A stretch of 64,000 nucleotides of DNA, taken from contig NC_084726.1 of assembly GCF_033807575.1 (NCBI RefSeq), forward strand, positions 6,200,001 through 6,264,000, in the 5' to 3' direction. A program made the translations under genes and the position numbers. The notes beneath the pieces were generated by a model, which was given only the letters and a program-made list of their open reading frames with translations, was not told where the DNA came from and did no database searches. This stretch comes from Cydia pomonella. Its lineage: Eukaryota; Arthropoda; Insecta; Lepidoptera; Tortricidae. Positions 54,452 through 64,000 of the stretch are shown here, one piece after another (within the stretch, counting starts at the first letter, position 1; the number at the start of each line of letters is the position of its first letter).

Positions 54452-54672
54452 CAGTCAGCATCAAAAGTAGCGGATCAAATAACGCTTCATAAGTATCTAC
54501 CATTCTGTAACAGCTTAACAAAAAGTGATGTGCTTAATAAAGAACAAAAAAGATTGTAAAAGATATACTTTTGAACGCGAATTCTACAAATTTATCTACA
54601 TTTGGAAAAGTTATCCGAAATATGAGATACTTTTGGCGCGTTGTTTTATCCGCTAGTTTTGATGCTGACTGT
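54452..54672. mobile_element. TA-flanked MITE (CAGTCAGCATCAAAAGTAGCGG)
   Basis: The left end 'cagtcagcatcaaaagtagc' and the right end 'gctagttttgatgctgactg' pair, and TA flanks both, as in mariner-type elements. It is 221 bp. The open frames starting at 54571 and 54641 derive partly from it. Confidence 0.85.
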
Positions 54673-55310
54673 ACACTATCTTCAGACCGTTATGACGATA
54701 TACGACTACTGTCGGGATTTACTGGATATGTCTGCCGCATGTATTCAGAAAGTCGGGCCAAAATCGTCAAATTGGTTTCCCAAGATAGCTACTAAACAAA
54801 ACGTTAGTGGTTGCTTTCACGAAATGGCGGGTAAATACAAACGACTCTTCCGAGTAGAGATAATGCGGAGTGCATCCATGAGGAAAACAGTTTTGCATAC
54901 TAAAAGAAGATGCAAGAATGAATGGCACAGAAAGCTAAAAAACATCTAATACGGACCCATTTGAGCCGTTCTCATTGTGGCTTGTAACATCGTGTGGAGA
55001 TACGAGTACTTAACCGAGTTCAATATTTCCAGATTATCGGGAAACCCGCACGGTTTGTGAGCTTCAATGCGCGTTTGGTTGAATAACGGTTTTGGAAAAT
55101 TATTTCTTTTGAAGTAACGGGGTAACGTTTCTTTTTTTAAATATTACGAAGAACTGGTATTGTAAATAAGTTAACATGCACAAAGGTTTACTTTGTTGGT
55201 TCTGTAGTATTGTAACGTTTTTATTCAATTGTATGGCGGCAGCTAGTAGTTTCATTTTGTTGTAATAATCAATAATGTATTGTCACAAGTTGCTCGGATA
55301 AGCCAAACTA
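54673..55310. other. Non-coding stretch
   Basis: Coding frames leaving the MITE run to 54949 without a motif. Nothing else was recognised. Confidence 0.35.
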
Positions 55311-55416
55311 CTCTTTTCAAGAAAAAGGTTCTTAAACTGTTAAATTAATTATAAGAAACGGTTACTCTTCTTACGAAACATTTTCCTAAAACCGTTAAAT
55401 TAACTACGAAACGGTT
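55311..55416. repeat. Tandem duplication, 53-bp unit
   Basis: Two adjacent units (55311-55363 and 55364-55416) share 'gttaaattaa' and 'gaaacggtta'. They are diverged by about a quarter. Confidence 0.55.
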
Positions 55417-55439
55417 ACGTTTAGTTTCACGAAACTTTG

Positions 55440-55625
55440 AACAGCCCAGCCGTATAAGCGGCGTATTAAGCGATGTTCAAGCTTCGGCACCACATTCATT
55501 CTATTCATTTTATTCATTTATTTATTCTATGTTTCTTCCTTTTGTTATGTTGTTATACTTTTGTATGTCATAGTTTATCACGAATAAATGCTATGATTTA
55601 TGATTTATGATTTATTTATTTTATT
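55440..55625 (+). mobile_element. LINE-like 3' end with (TTTATGA)n tail
   Basis: 'cacgaataaatgctatgatt' followed by repeated 'tatgattta' resembles the LINE tail at 31165-31190. The upstream part is AT-rich UTR-like sequence. Confidence 0.5.
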
Positions 55626-55821
55626 CATCATTATTTTTATTCTGCCTTTGAGTGAATGCGAATAAATCATCTGTAGGAAAAAATACTAACCCAAAATTCC
55701 TTTACAAAGCATTTGCGAGCCTTAGATTCAGATTTATGTGCAGCACTATGTCGGCAATGACAATTCACAAGAAGTTGCTGGTCCAACAAGAAAATTTATA
55801 TTAAAGCTGCGTATTTTCCTT

Positions 55822-55930
55822 ACTAGGGAATGCTCTCGGTACTTAGTTTCTTTCAATGGCGAGAACCGGGAATTCCCTGTTCCGGTATTGTATTTATATA
55901 GGAAACCAGTACCGGGAGCACTCCCTAGTC
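55822..55930. mobile_element. Palindromic MITE (ACTAGGGAATGCTCTCGGTACT)
   Basis: The left arm 'actagggaatgctctcggta' pairs with the right arm 'taccgggagcactccctagt'. The interior has 'gaaccgggaattccctgttc'. Confidence 0.75.
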
Positions 55931-56764
55931 CTTACTAGTGTACATACCTACAACTTGCATTTACCCGTGACTTCCCCATAGAAGTTACTTCACTGCAGTC
56001 TGCAGTACAGACCCTACCTACCTTCCCCAAATAGGCTAACCAAACTATGTTCTCTCTTATTAAATTGCTATCACTAATGTAAGAGTTATAAATGATAAAA
56101 AGTATCCAGTGTCCTTTTTAGGTTATAAACTAATTGTGAAATTTCATCGGAAATCTTGCGGCCATATTGGTGAAGACATCCAAATATACAAACTTTTATA
56201 AATGTTTCAGGGTACATTAAAATCCTACTAATGATTATAATGTACCTTGAAACATTTAATAGCAAGGTGAAACTTTCTAACAACACAAATTTGCTCAAGT
56301 AACTTTTATCCACAAAATAATCCATTTAAAAAACTCCCATTCAAATCCCAGGCCATACATTATTGAAACGGATATTACAGGGGCCGTTACAAAATAATGT
56401 TCTAACCATAATTGCCGAATGCTCCTACTTTGTTAACCAATTCTCAACCCTAACCCGTCTTCTTAAGGTTAAAACTCCTTTGTTTTTCATCATGATGACT
56501 TAATTTGAATTTAGAATTGAATGAAATGACGCTATCTACAGGACGGATTAACGGGTGTTTTCAGTTAGGGGGTTTTTGATTATTTACGTGGAATTTGAAA
56601 CGAATTGGGGGAATTTAGACGATCAGTTTAAGTGGGGATGTTTAACGTTATTATGGTGATGGTGCTTTATCGAGTTCTATTAAGTAAATGGAATTAAAAC
56701 TGATTGTAGGTTTAAATCGAAATATTTCTGGGATTAATAGATTGAAAAAAAAAACTTCTACTTG
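55931..56764. other. Non-coding stretch
   Basis: Nothing was recognised. Confidence 0.35.
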
Positions 56765-56890
56765 CTCTGTATGAACTCGATCGCATTCCATCTCTATCGC
56801 ATCAATCCATCAGCGTGAGCGAGATGGACTGCGATCGAGTTTTCACAGTCGCTAACGTAAACGTCAAGTATCAACTCGTGGTACAGCTAC
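56765..56890. repeat. Repeat 'gcgactgcgtaaac', inverted copy
   Basis: 'gagatggactgcgatcgagt', 'cagtcgctaacgtaaacgtc' and 'caactcgtggtac' complement the copy at 45311-45450. The 98-codon frame starting at 56815 begins inside it. Confidence 0.55.
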
Positions 56891-57116
56891 TAATACCAGA
56901 CTTAGATACCTCTGGGATGTCTGCCGATGCCATAGTAAGGATGAAGATGGCATCTGTGGTGATACGGGCTGAAACTAAATATTTTATTATACACACATGT
57001 TACGTAAAAGTCCATTACGATACAAGTGTGAAAAATAGGAAACCTACCTTTTGGCACATGTATCATACAACGTTTTACAGCCCTTTAATTTTTGGACATA
57101 GTTACGTATGATGCTA

Positions 57117-57442
57117 GTAGCGCTGGTGGCCTAGCGGTAAGAGCGTGCGACTTGCAATCCGGAGGTCGCGGGTTCGAACCCCGGCTCGTACCAATGAGTT
57201 TTTCGGAACTTATGTACGAAATATCATTTGATATTTACCAGTCGCTTTTCGGTGAAAGAAAACATCGTGAGGAAACCGGACTAATCCCAACAAGGCCTAG
57301 TTTACCCTCTGGGTTGGAAGGTCAGATGGCAGTCGCTTTCGTAAAAACTAGTGCCTACGCCAAATCTTGGGATTAGTTGTCAAGCGGACCCCAGGCTCCC
57401 ATGAGCCGAGGCAAAATGCCGGGACAGCGCGAGGAAGAAGAA
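57117..57442 (+). mobile_element. SINE-A, full length, with 16-bp target duplication
   Basis: It has the same modules as 42243-42581. The B box reads 'gcgggttcgaaccccggctc'. The flanks 'gttacgtatgatgcta' (57101-57116) and 'gtaacgtatggtgcta' (57443-57458) match at 14 of 16 bases. The 94-codon frame is not a gene. Confidence 0.93.
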
Positions 57443-57458
57443 GTAACGTATGGTGCTA

Positions 57459-57929
57459 ATTATAGCACTAGTGCGGTAATGCGGCTTTTTTGGCGGGGTT
57501 CGTGTGACTCGTAACGACAACAAAAAACAAAACACAATATTGTAAATTATTGAATGTATTCAACGACAGTAATAGATTCACATTTCAATGCAGCCGGCAT
57601 AGTTCCATGAAACATGCCACTCCTCCAGAGTACACTATGGGCAATGGTAAATAGTTTTCAATTTACCCACATAACTGCCGCGTCTGTACCGACCTAGTTA
57701 CCGGCATGCAGTTTATTCAGAAACACTGTTCATACTGTTAGCTAGTATTATTTGAGCTCTACAGTTTTTGGTGGCCCCCTAGGATAGGTACGCAAACAAC
57801 AGATTGAAAATACTGAACTACATATGAGTACTGAGGATCGATAGCTGCTGAGGCAGAATGTTTCATGAGTGGCGACCGCGAATTCTAAGAGATCATTCGA
57901 CTCAAGAGGGGTAGTTTCAACCAGGGATT
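57459..57929. other. Non-coding stretch
   Basis: A 72-codon minus frame (57748-57966) has no motif. Nothing was recognised. Confidence 0.3.
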
Positions 57930-58260
57930 TTGCGAGGAATGTGTTTTTAATAAGACTTCGCCACATTGACGCGGTAGCGGAACCGACGTGGTTGCGCGCG
58001 GTGCCGCGCTACTCGGAATGCACAGAACGTTATCGCGGCACCGCGTTCAATCCGCCCTCGATCCACCGACCAAATGCTGAATAGACCGCGAGCCAGGAAC
58101 AGATTCCCATGACCAATCGCCTCCTGGCCGAAAACTTGTGTAGTGGTTAACGGCTAGGTATGATGAACCCTCGTGGACGTCAGCTGCCGCTCCGTTGGTG
58201 GGTTGAGGAATGGTGGCCACCGAAACACGTAAAACAAAGAAAAATTGCATTCGCCTCCCG
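57930..58260. other. GC-rich island of unknown origin
   Basis: 'gcgcgcggtgccgcgct' and 'cgcggcaccgcgttc' form an internal inverted pair. Open frames exist on both strands (a + frame ending at 58084, a minus frame 58047-58250) but neither shows a known domain. It may be a fragment of a mobile-element coding region or a CpG-rich host segment. Confidence 0.35.
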
Positions 58261-58439
58261 TTTGATACTTTGTCAAATGATAGTTCAGATGCTATTGTTA
58301 ATTAAAAAAATCGTCAGCTGGTAAATAAAAATATTGTTTGCAATAAAGGACGTTACAGAGGAACATGATTGAGTATGTTATACAATATTCATGTCTATAT
58401 GATTTAGGACACAAATATTACAAAAATACGTTTTACAAA

Positions 58440-58705
58440 TTGAAGTTAGCGGTTTCAATCAGCCGACCGCGCTCAGTGTGACATCACCGCCTAGCTACTG
58501 CCCCGCTCCGAGACCGCTCCGGAACGTTTCCGCGTCAATGTGAAATGATTCTATTGGTTCTTAGCAAAACATCGACAAAAATCTCATACGCTACGCTACG
58601 ACGATGCTTCGTGTGAGGACTTGTTTGAAGTTGTACGTGCTCGTAGTGCTCTCGTTCTACGCGCGTATTACGATACGCTTACGCGTCGTGTACTGAGGGC
58701 CTTAA
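58440..58705. repeat. GC-rich dispersed repeat ('ctacgctacgacg')
   Basis: 'tgaaatgattctattggttc' followed by 'ttagcaaaacatcgac', 'tacgctacgctacgacgatg' and 'ctacgcgcgtattacgatac' looks like a lepidopteran MITE body. The ends 'cgctcagtgtgac' and 'cgtgtactgaggg' could be degenerate inverted termini. Confidence 0.4.
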
Positions 58706-60324
58706 GTAAGCAAAATTCCTTGTGAATAGCGTCAGAATGAACTTTGCATACAACTGGGTAAAATAAAAACTAGTTTAAATTATTTCTTTAGTATTGTCTT
58801 GCGGTAGCTTGACACAGATCTTGTTTTAGTTTTTTCGTGCACTCATTGTGAGTCTTATTATTGTGTTATTAAAGTCTATTTTCGAGGAATTTAATAAAGA
58901 AGAAACTATACGGCCATGGAAATTTGCAGTATTTTCTAGTAACTTAATTATATCGTTAGAAAGTTGGTTTGAATTTGTCATAATAGCCGGATTGTTATAA
59001 AATATTTTTTTCAAATTGAATCAAAATTTCAACAGATTTGAGAAGAAAATTAAAGGGTTTTTTGAGAAGGCCACACGTTTGTTACACCCTGGGATTCTTT
59101 TACGTTAATATTTAGAATTATTAGCTAAATTAATGAATAATTGTACCAAAGCACTTTAGGAAATTGGTAATTATAAGATAGTCCTATATAAATAATAAAT
59201 ACACCGGGCCTTTCGAATTGGCTTATGCCTATGATACATGTTATGTCATTAGTGTTGAGTATGTTGCTAAGCCCTTAAAAGGCTCATGTGGAACTGAATT
59301 AAGTAGTTTTCAAAACTGTATACTAACATGGAAGCAATAAACAATTTTGATATTGAATTTATAAGCACAGCATTTGACAAAAGAAGTAATATAAAAATCC
59401 TTACTTTTTATACTGCACCACCATGTATAATAAAGGAAAAATTTCATTGTAAATCAGTTAAACATAAATTTATTGAACAAAGACACGGTATACACATTCG
59501 AATAATTTTTTAAATGTCACGTGTGTTAAATATACGCAACTTCGCAACTTTGTTACGAAAAACGGTCGGAACTCGCAACTCGCAGACCGGAAAGCCGTAT
59601 ATCTAATTTACAGGCACTAAATGTGCGTAACGCACTCTCAGGGCGTGTTGTAAATCTTACGAGGAATTATTTACGCTGTGCGTGTGGAGTAACCAAACTT
59701 TCAGTAGTATTTTGTGTCCCTTTTTTTCACTTGACAAAAAAAAAGATTTAGAAAAATAGAAAAACCTGCAACTGCAATAGTTTTACTCAGTAAGTACAAA
59801 ATCCTCATTTCCTAATCAGCCCGGTTTAAAAAGAAAACACTAGACTTTTTGAATAACTTAATTCAAGTTTATATTCCTTGTTAACTTGCAGATCTAAACC
59901 CAATACTACTGAAATTACCCAGAATTCAGAAAATTCTGATCATTCAGAGCATACAAAACCATTGAGAAAGGGGAAAACAATCTCTGATAGCAAAATTAGA
60001 CGTTTACCACAATAAATAATAGTACTACTATCGTACAGAAAGAAAACTTCCTACAAATCGAAGTTTGACAACGATTCAAGGCCGAATCATGTTGTCCCTT
60101 TCGGCTATAATATTTAGGGTTATCAAAATTCACGTGATTATTTTATCTGTAATTGTACACGCAAAGGAACGTCAAGTTGTGACAACCCTAATAATTGCCC
60201 GGAGCAATGTTGAGCCGAACGGAGCTCGGAGCCGAGAAAGCCCGAACGCTCTAGTTTCCTCCCCCTACTTGTACTTATAATCTTCGGCAAATGACATTCA
60301 AAAAGTGAAAAGACTTAAATAATA
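58706..60324. other. AT-rich non-coding stretch
   Basis: Short frames at 58826-59014, 59328-59513 and 60065-60280 have no motif. No element was recognised. Confidence 0.35.
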
Positions 60325-60600
60325 TAATAATAATTCAGCCTATATACGTCCCACTGCTGGGCACAGGCCTCCTCTCATGTGCGAGAGGGCTCGGGCTATA
60401 GTCCCCACGCTAGCCCAATGCGGATTGAGGACTTCACATACACCTTTGAATTTCTTCGCAGATGTATGCAGGTTTCCTCACGATGTTTTCCTTCACCGAA
60501 AAGCTAGTGATAAATATCAAATGATATTTCGTACATAAGTTCCGAAAAACTCATTGGTACGAGCCAGGATTTGAACCCGCGACCTCCGGATTGAAAGTCT
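60325..60600 (-). mobile_element. SINE-C, 5'-truncated, minus strand
   Basis: The + strand reads 'tcccactgctgggcacaggc' (3' module), 'atgcggattgaggacttcac', then the middle 'tttcctcacgatgttttcct' plus 'tcaccgaaaagc', then 'gatttgaacccgcgacctcc' (B box). The A-box head is missing. The head and middle are those of SINE-A; the 3' module is different. 'agacttaa' and 'agtcttaa' on either side may be the target duplication. Confidence 0.85.
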
Positions 60601-60817
60601 TAATTCAACTATATTCTTGTACCTTTTTGCAACATTTAAGGTTTTACTAAATTTCTTGTCAGGTTTAAATTAAATTAAGTTGAATTCACGTACTTTCGTC
60701 TGTAATACTGGCAACGTATTGCTGCTCCGAATAATGAAACACTCGTATCAGACTCACGCCCAACTTATAGACGGAAACAGCTGTCACATACTTAATAAAA
60801 GGTGATTATTTATATAA

Positions 60818-60959
60818 TTTAGTCTGGCAAACCAATTTTGTCAGTAGCCAAAGAATAAAAAAACACATCCTTCTTTTAGCGTTACATTAGCGTAAGAAAA
60901 AGACAGTATGATTCTCTCTGAGTATGCTCCAGTAACACTTGCTCTCGCCAAACTAAAGT
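60818..60959. mobile_element. Possible MITE (TTTAGTCTGGCAAACC)
   Basis: 'tttagtctggcaaaccaatt' with 'ttgtcagtag' at the left and 'ctcgccaaactaaa' at the right form weak inverted ends. The interior is non-coding. Confidence 0.4.
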
Positions 60960-61320
60960 GTTTTTACTGAACACAACACAAACCAAAACATTTAAACCTT
61001 CAAAGCCCAAAAAATAGCCAGGATAGTAGGTTCAAGCCTCTCGATTGTCCTAATGGTTCTGCATGGTAAAGAAAAAACATGGAAAAACGGTTAAACCTGG
61101 TTCCCCACATTACGAATTAAAGGGTTAATATGTAAAAGTTCGATTTTTTTCTATAATTTTGCAGTCCAATTATCAGGATTATCCAGCGTTCACTCAAATC
61201 ATGGCGTCCGTACTCGTACGTGGTCCGTCGATTTTAATTCCCGTTCCACTTTTTCACTCGCGCGCCGGAAAAATCATAACTTGCCGTGTTTCGGAGCCAA
61301 TTAGCAAACGTCAGACGAAC

Positions 61321-61432
61321 CTTGACGGATGGTAATGTGGAGAATTGGTGTAATTTAGCCGTTTTCAAGGTAATGGCAATATTGTTCGCGTGTTTGTAGA
61401 CTTTGCGGTAACATGGATTAGGTATATGTTAA
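61321..61432 (+). repeat. Local duplication, copy 1
   Basis: 'gtaatttagccgttttcaag' with 'gtaatggcaat', 'gcgtgtttgta' and 'ggtaacatggatta' are repeated in the same order at 61784-61905. Confidence 0.65.
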
Positions 61433-61783
61433 TTATACCACTCGCGGCGAATGAAGGTCGCTATGACAGTTCATTTCTTATATGGAGATGTCACGTAAAA
61501 TGTTTTTTAAACGTTTTTTGGAAGTTTGCCTAGTTAATTTATTTATAAATATAAAATTTACCAATAAATACAACATGTTACAAAAATCCTAATATAAGTA
61601 TACCTAAGTTAATAAGTGAGGATCCATTTAAGGGTATATCGTATTCTGATTAGGAAAAGTAGAAGTTTTTTTTTGGTATTTGCCCTTAAACGGTTCCGCA
61701 CTATTCTTCTTACACCTGTATATGGTAAAAACATATTAATTGTTCAATTATTATTAAACGAAGCGCAACCAAAAGAAACTTGT

Positions 61784-61905
61784 CTTGATGTATGGTAAAT
61801 ATGGAAAATTGATGTAATTTAACCGTTTTCATGGTAATGGCAATAATCATTTTGATGGCGTGTTTGTTTGTAGATTTAGTGGTAACATGGATTATAGGTT
61901 AATTA
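61784..61905 (+). repeat. Local duplication, copy 2
   Basis: It matches 61321-61432 with small insertions ('gtaatttaaccgttttcatg', 'gtaatggcaata', 'ggcgtgtttgtttgtaga', 'ggtaacatggatta'). Confidence 0.65.
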
Positions 61906-62707
61906 AAAACATAGCGATAGAGTGCCCGAACTGTGTGTGAATAATTTGTGCGTACTTCTACTTAATATTCAATTCGAGAATAATCTACTAATCGCACAAA
62001 CAGCCCAATCTATTTGTCCCACAAACCAATTTAGGGATTTTTTTCCACCACAACCAATTTTTATCTGCAGTCGGCATTTGTATAGACGCGTTTTATAAAT
62101 CTTAATCATTTTAAAGTAGATACTCATGTAAATATTCATGTTTTAAAACGTTTGGCATGTCTGTCATCAAAAATGAACCTTACACACCACACAAGTAACT
62201 CTTTTGACCCGACGCACTTATAGCACTTTTACTTCTTTCTTTATAGCACTTTTAAGTCACACCACAACATTTTTTTATTCGAGGCTAGTAACAATAATTT
62301 AAGTGCAAGATTCAGCTTTATTTATCTAATTTTCATTTTGCTACCGTACTACATATACTCCTGCAACTGGGAACAAATCTATTCACAATATTAACTTATA
62401 GAAACGGGATTTAATCGCATAAGACCAAAAATAAGTGCGGGTATATCTATTAACGGCACCAATCATGGGACATTTAAGAGAAAATTTGGAGTATTTTGAT
62501 ATATTCTCGGCACCTGTAAAATTTCTACCGTTTTATGGGTTAAAAGTTGAATATCCTATTCGTCCTTTATGATTTCATTGTATTTAATGAAAGCTACTGC
62601 AATTTGTTTCTATATTATTAACAAATTAAAACTATTTTTTTGCTCCAGTCATAAGAATGTATGGCGCCATTAATTTTAATACAAGGAAAAACCAATGGCA
62701 CATCAAA
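61906..62707. other. AT-rich non-coding stretch
   Basis: Nothing was recognised. Confidence 0.35.
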
Positions 62708-63440
62708 CTTAAGAGGCTATTATCGATTTTAGTCGCAAAAATGTCAAATTGATAGATTTAGCGCATGAAATTGTACACCTTTTGTTAACTATTAAAAATA
62801 ACAAGTACTGGTTTCTATTAGCATGTCTTGTTATCTTTCATTATAATAAATCTTTTTTTTTGTAAACAGACTCACTTAATTAGTAATGTTTTTTTTTTTC
62901 TGATGGACGTTTAGGTAAATGCGCGTAAAGCAGTGATTTTGTCGATCTTATTTCTAAATTTCGTAAAGTTTGGACTGCCTGAAAGTGGTAATTTTGTATT
63001 ACACATATCCTGTACTTCAACTTTAATAAACTACATTTTTGTTATTATAAATTTGAAGTAGTGTAAATGAAAGTTAGAAGAAATCAATTTTCTCCAGAAA
63101 TTACTTCAAAACAAGTGACAATCTCTCTGAAAATTGACTTAATTTCAACGTAATTTTGATACTCAAACAATCTACAACATTTGCTGAAACTGTTCCTAGA
63201 CATCATTTTGTATAATTTACTACCATAATTTTTTGATGAATTTTTGAAAACTATCCCTTCTCGTCACCTATTACCGGGGACGCACGCTTGCGACCTCATT
63301 ATTAAAAGGCAAGATGAAAAAAGTTCTAATAGAAACCAATACTTGTTATTTAGATATTACGTAACAAAAAGTGTATAATTCCAACTACTAAATCTATCAA
63401 TTTAAAATTTTTGCTCTAAAATCGTTACCGGGCTCTTAAG
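62708..63440. mobile_element. 733-bp inverted-repeat element with arms of about 130 bp
   Basis: The left arm (62708-62835) and right arm (about 63310-63440) are complementary: 'aaattgatagatttag' / 'ctaaatctatcaattt', 'aataacaagtactggtttct' / 'agaaaccaatacttgttatt', and ends 'cttaagag' / 'ctcttaag'. The middle 470 bp is AT-rich and non-coding. Confidence 0.8.
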
Positions 63441-64000
63441 TAGCTCTATGGCTCTTGCTTATGGTAAAATGTTGAATGTTTAAAAACTGATGATAAATAG
63501 TTATTTTATAGGATATGTTTACACCATCCCATTACTGGTGCCTGTTCCATTATAGGGATGTTTTCTATACTTCGAAAAACTCGCGTGGCTATTAGATCAA
63601 CTGTAGCCAGTTTTCTCCAAGACTACGGGGACAACGCCGTCCTCGAAACGTCGGAGGTAAATTTAAAACTTAATACGCGATTACGTCCCGTTTCTATAAG
63701 TTAATAATGTGTAAAAATCCTAAAGTTTAGATCAGTGTCAATCTATTCACATATTTTATTTATTATTTTTCTAACCTTGGTCAATTTTTCTATTATACAT
63801 AACATCTATTTCAGTTTCAAAACACCATTGTCTTTCTAATTTAATAATATCGGCACATACTTCAAACAATCTTCCAAATGACGCAATAATACAATGCGTT
63901 AACACATTAATTACGAAATTTACGAATAATTACCAAACGTCAATAACATCAAAGCGCGACCCGCGTCATACCGATGTCAATATCAATTTGTGACGTTAGG
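63441..64000. repeat. LINE- or Penelope-like 3' region fragment and flank
   Basis: 'ctacggggacaacgccgtcc' with 'tcgaaacgtcggaggtaaat' and 'cgcgattacgtcccgtttct' (63622-63697) belong to a dispersed family seen downstream of retroelement coding regions in many arthropods. The remaining 300 bases show no gene. Confidence 0.35.

Noticed and set aside
54641..54949. 102-codon frame with a basic C-terminus
   Set aside because: The first part is the terminal repeat of the CAGTCAGC MITE; the remainder has no recognisable domain.
57117..57200. tRNA gene
   Set aside because: A- and B-box sequences are present but continue into SINE-A body with a target duplication; the cloverleaf is imperfect. The same applies to other SINE heads.

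Overview
The window looks like a lepidopteran (moth or butterfly) nuclear genome segment: AT-rich, almost free of long open frames, and packed with repeat families familiar from that order. These include three tRNA-headed SINE types that share modules, the 'gcggccaagtgcgagtcggac ... ggttccgta' element, short palindromic MITEs such as the one bounded by 'ccccttattcataaacg', and 3' ends of several LINE families. The assignment rests on recognised repeat sequences and not on a database search.

I can support only one host-gene piece. It is a 157-bp exon on the + strand (33688-33844) with a clean acceptor and donor, two short upstream ORFs, a stop in frame ahead of the start, and a start codon opening a signal peptide. 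It ends in phase 1, as is common for secreted or immunoglobulin-type cell-surface proteins. Its partner exons were not found, so most of the window is probably intron and upstream DNA of that gene plus intergenic DNA.

Layout. 0-3.2 kb: a MITE, a GC-rich duplicated block, a 123-bp tandem repeat and a palindromic MITE. 3.2-9 kb: old repeat fragments, a broken PIF/Harbinger transposase (minus strand), a hAT-type MITE and a repeat also found at 46.5 kb. 9-12 kb: an 80-bp tandem repeat and a 5'-truncated LINE with an exact 11-bp target duplication. 12-25 kb: AT-rich DNA with many MITEs, a second LINE C-terminus and SINE pieces. 25.7-28 kb: a 1.9-kb inverted-repeat element inserted in an older repeat. 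28-33.2 kb: SINEs, the 'ggttccg' element, a LINE tail and a long-armed foldback element about 0.5 kb upstream of the exon. 34-36.1 kb: an (AT)27 tract and an internally amplified 'ggttccg' array with poly-C runs. 37-43.2 kb: LINE ends, hAT-like elements, a 42-bp minisatellite and a long palindromic element with one SINE in each arm. 43-64 kb: MITEs, SINEs, LINE ends (one RTE-like with an exact target duplication), GC-rich islands and a 733-bp inverted-repeat element at the right end.

There is no operon logic here. The non-autonomous elements would depend on transposases or LINE machinery encoded elsewhere; the coding remnants seen (Harbinger, an RNase H-type LINE, an RTE-like LINE, and a LINE with a 'QRLSIAVQRG' tail) are all broken. 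Nearly every longer open frame is either a transposon remnant or a by-product of a repeat.
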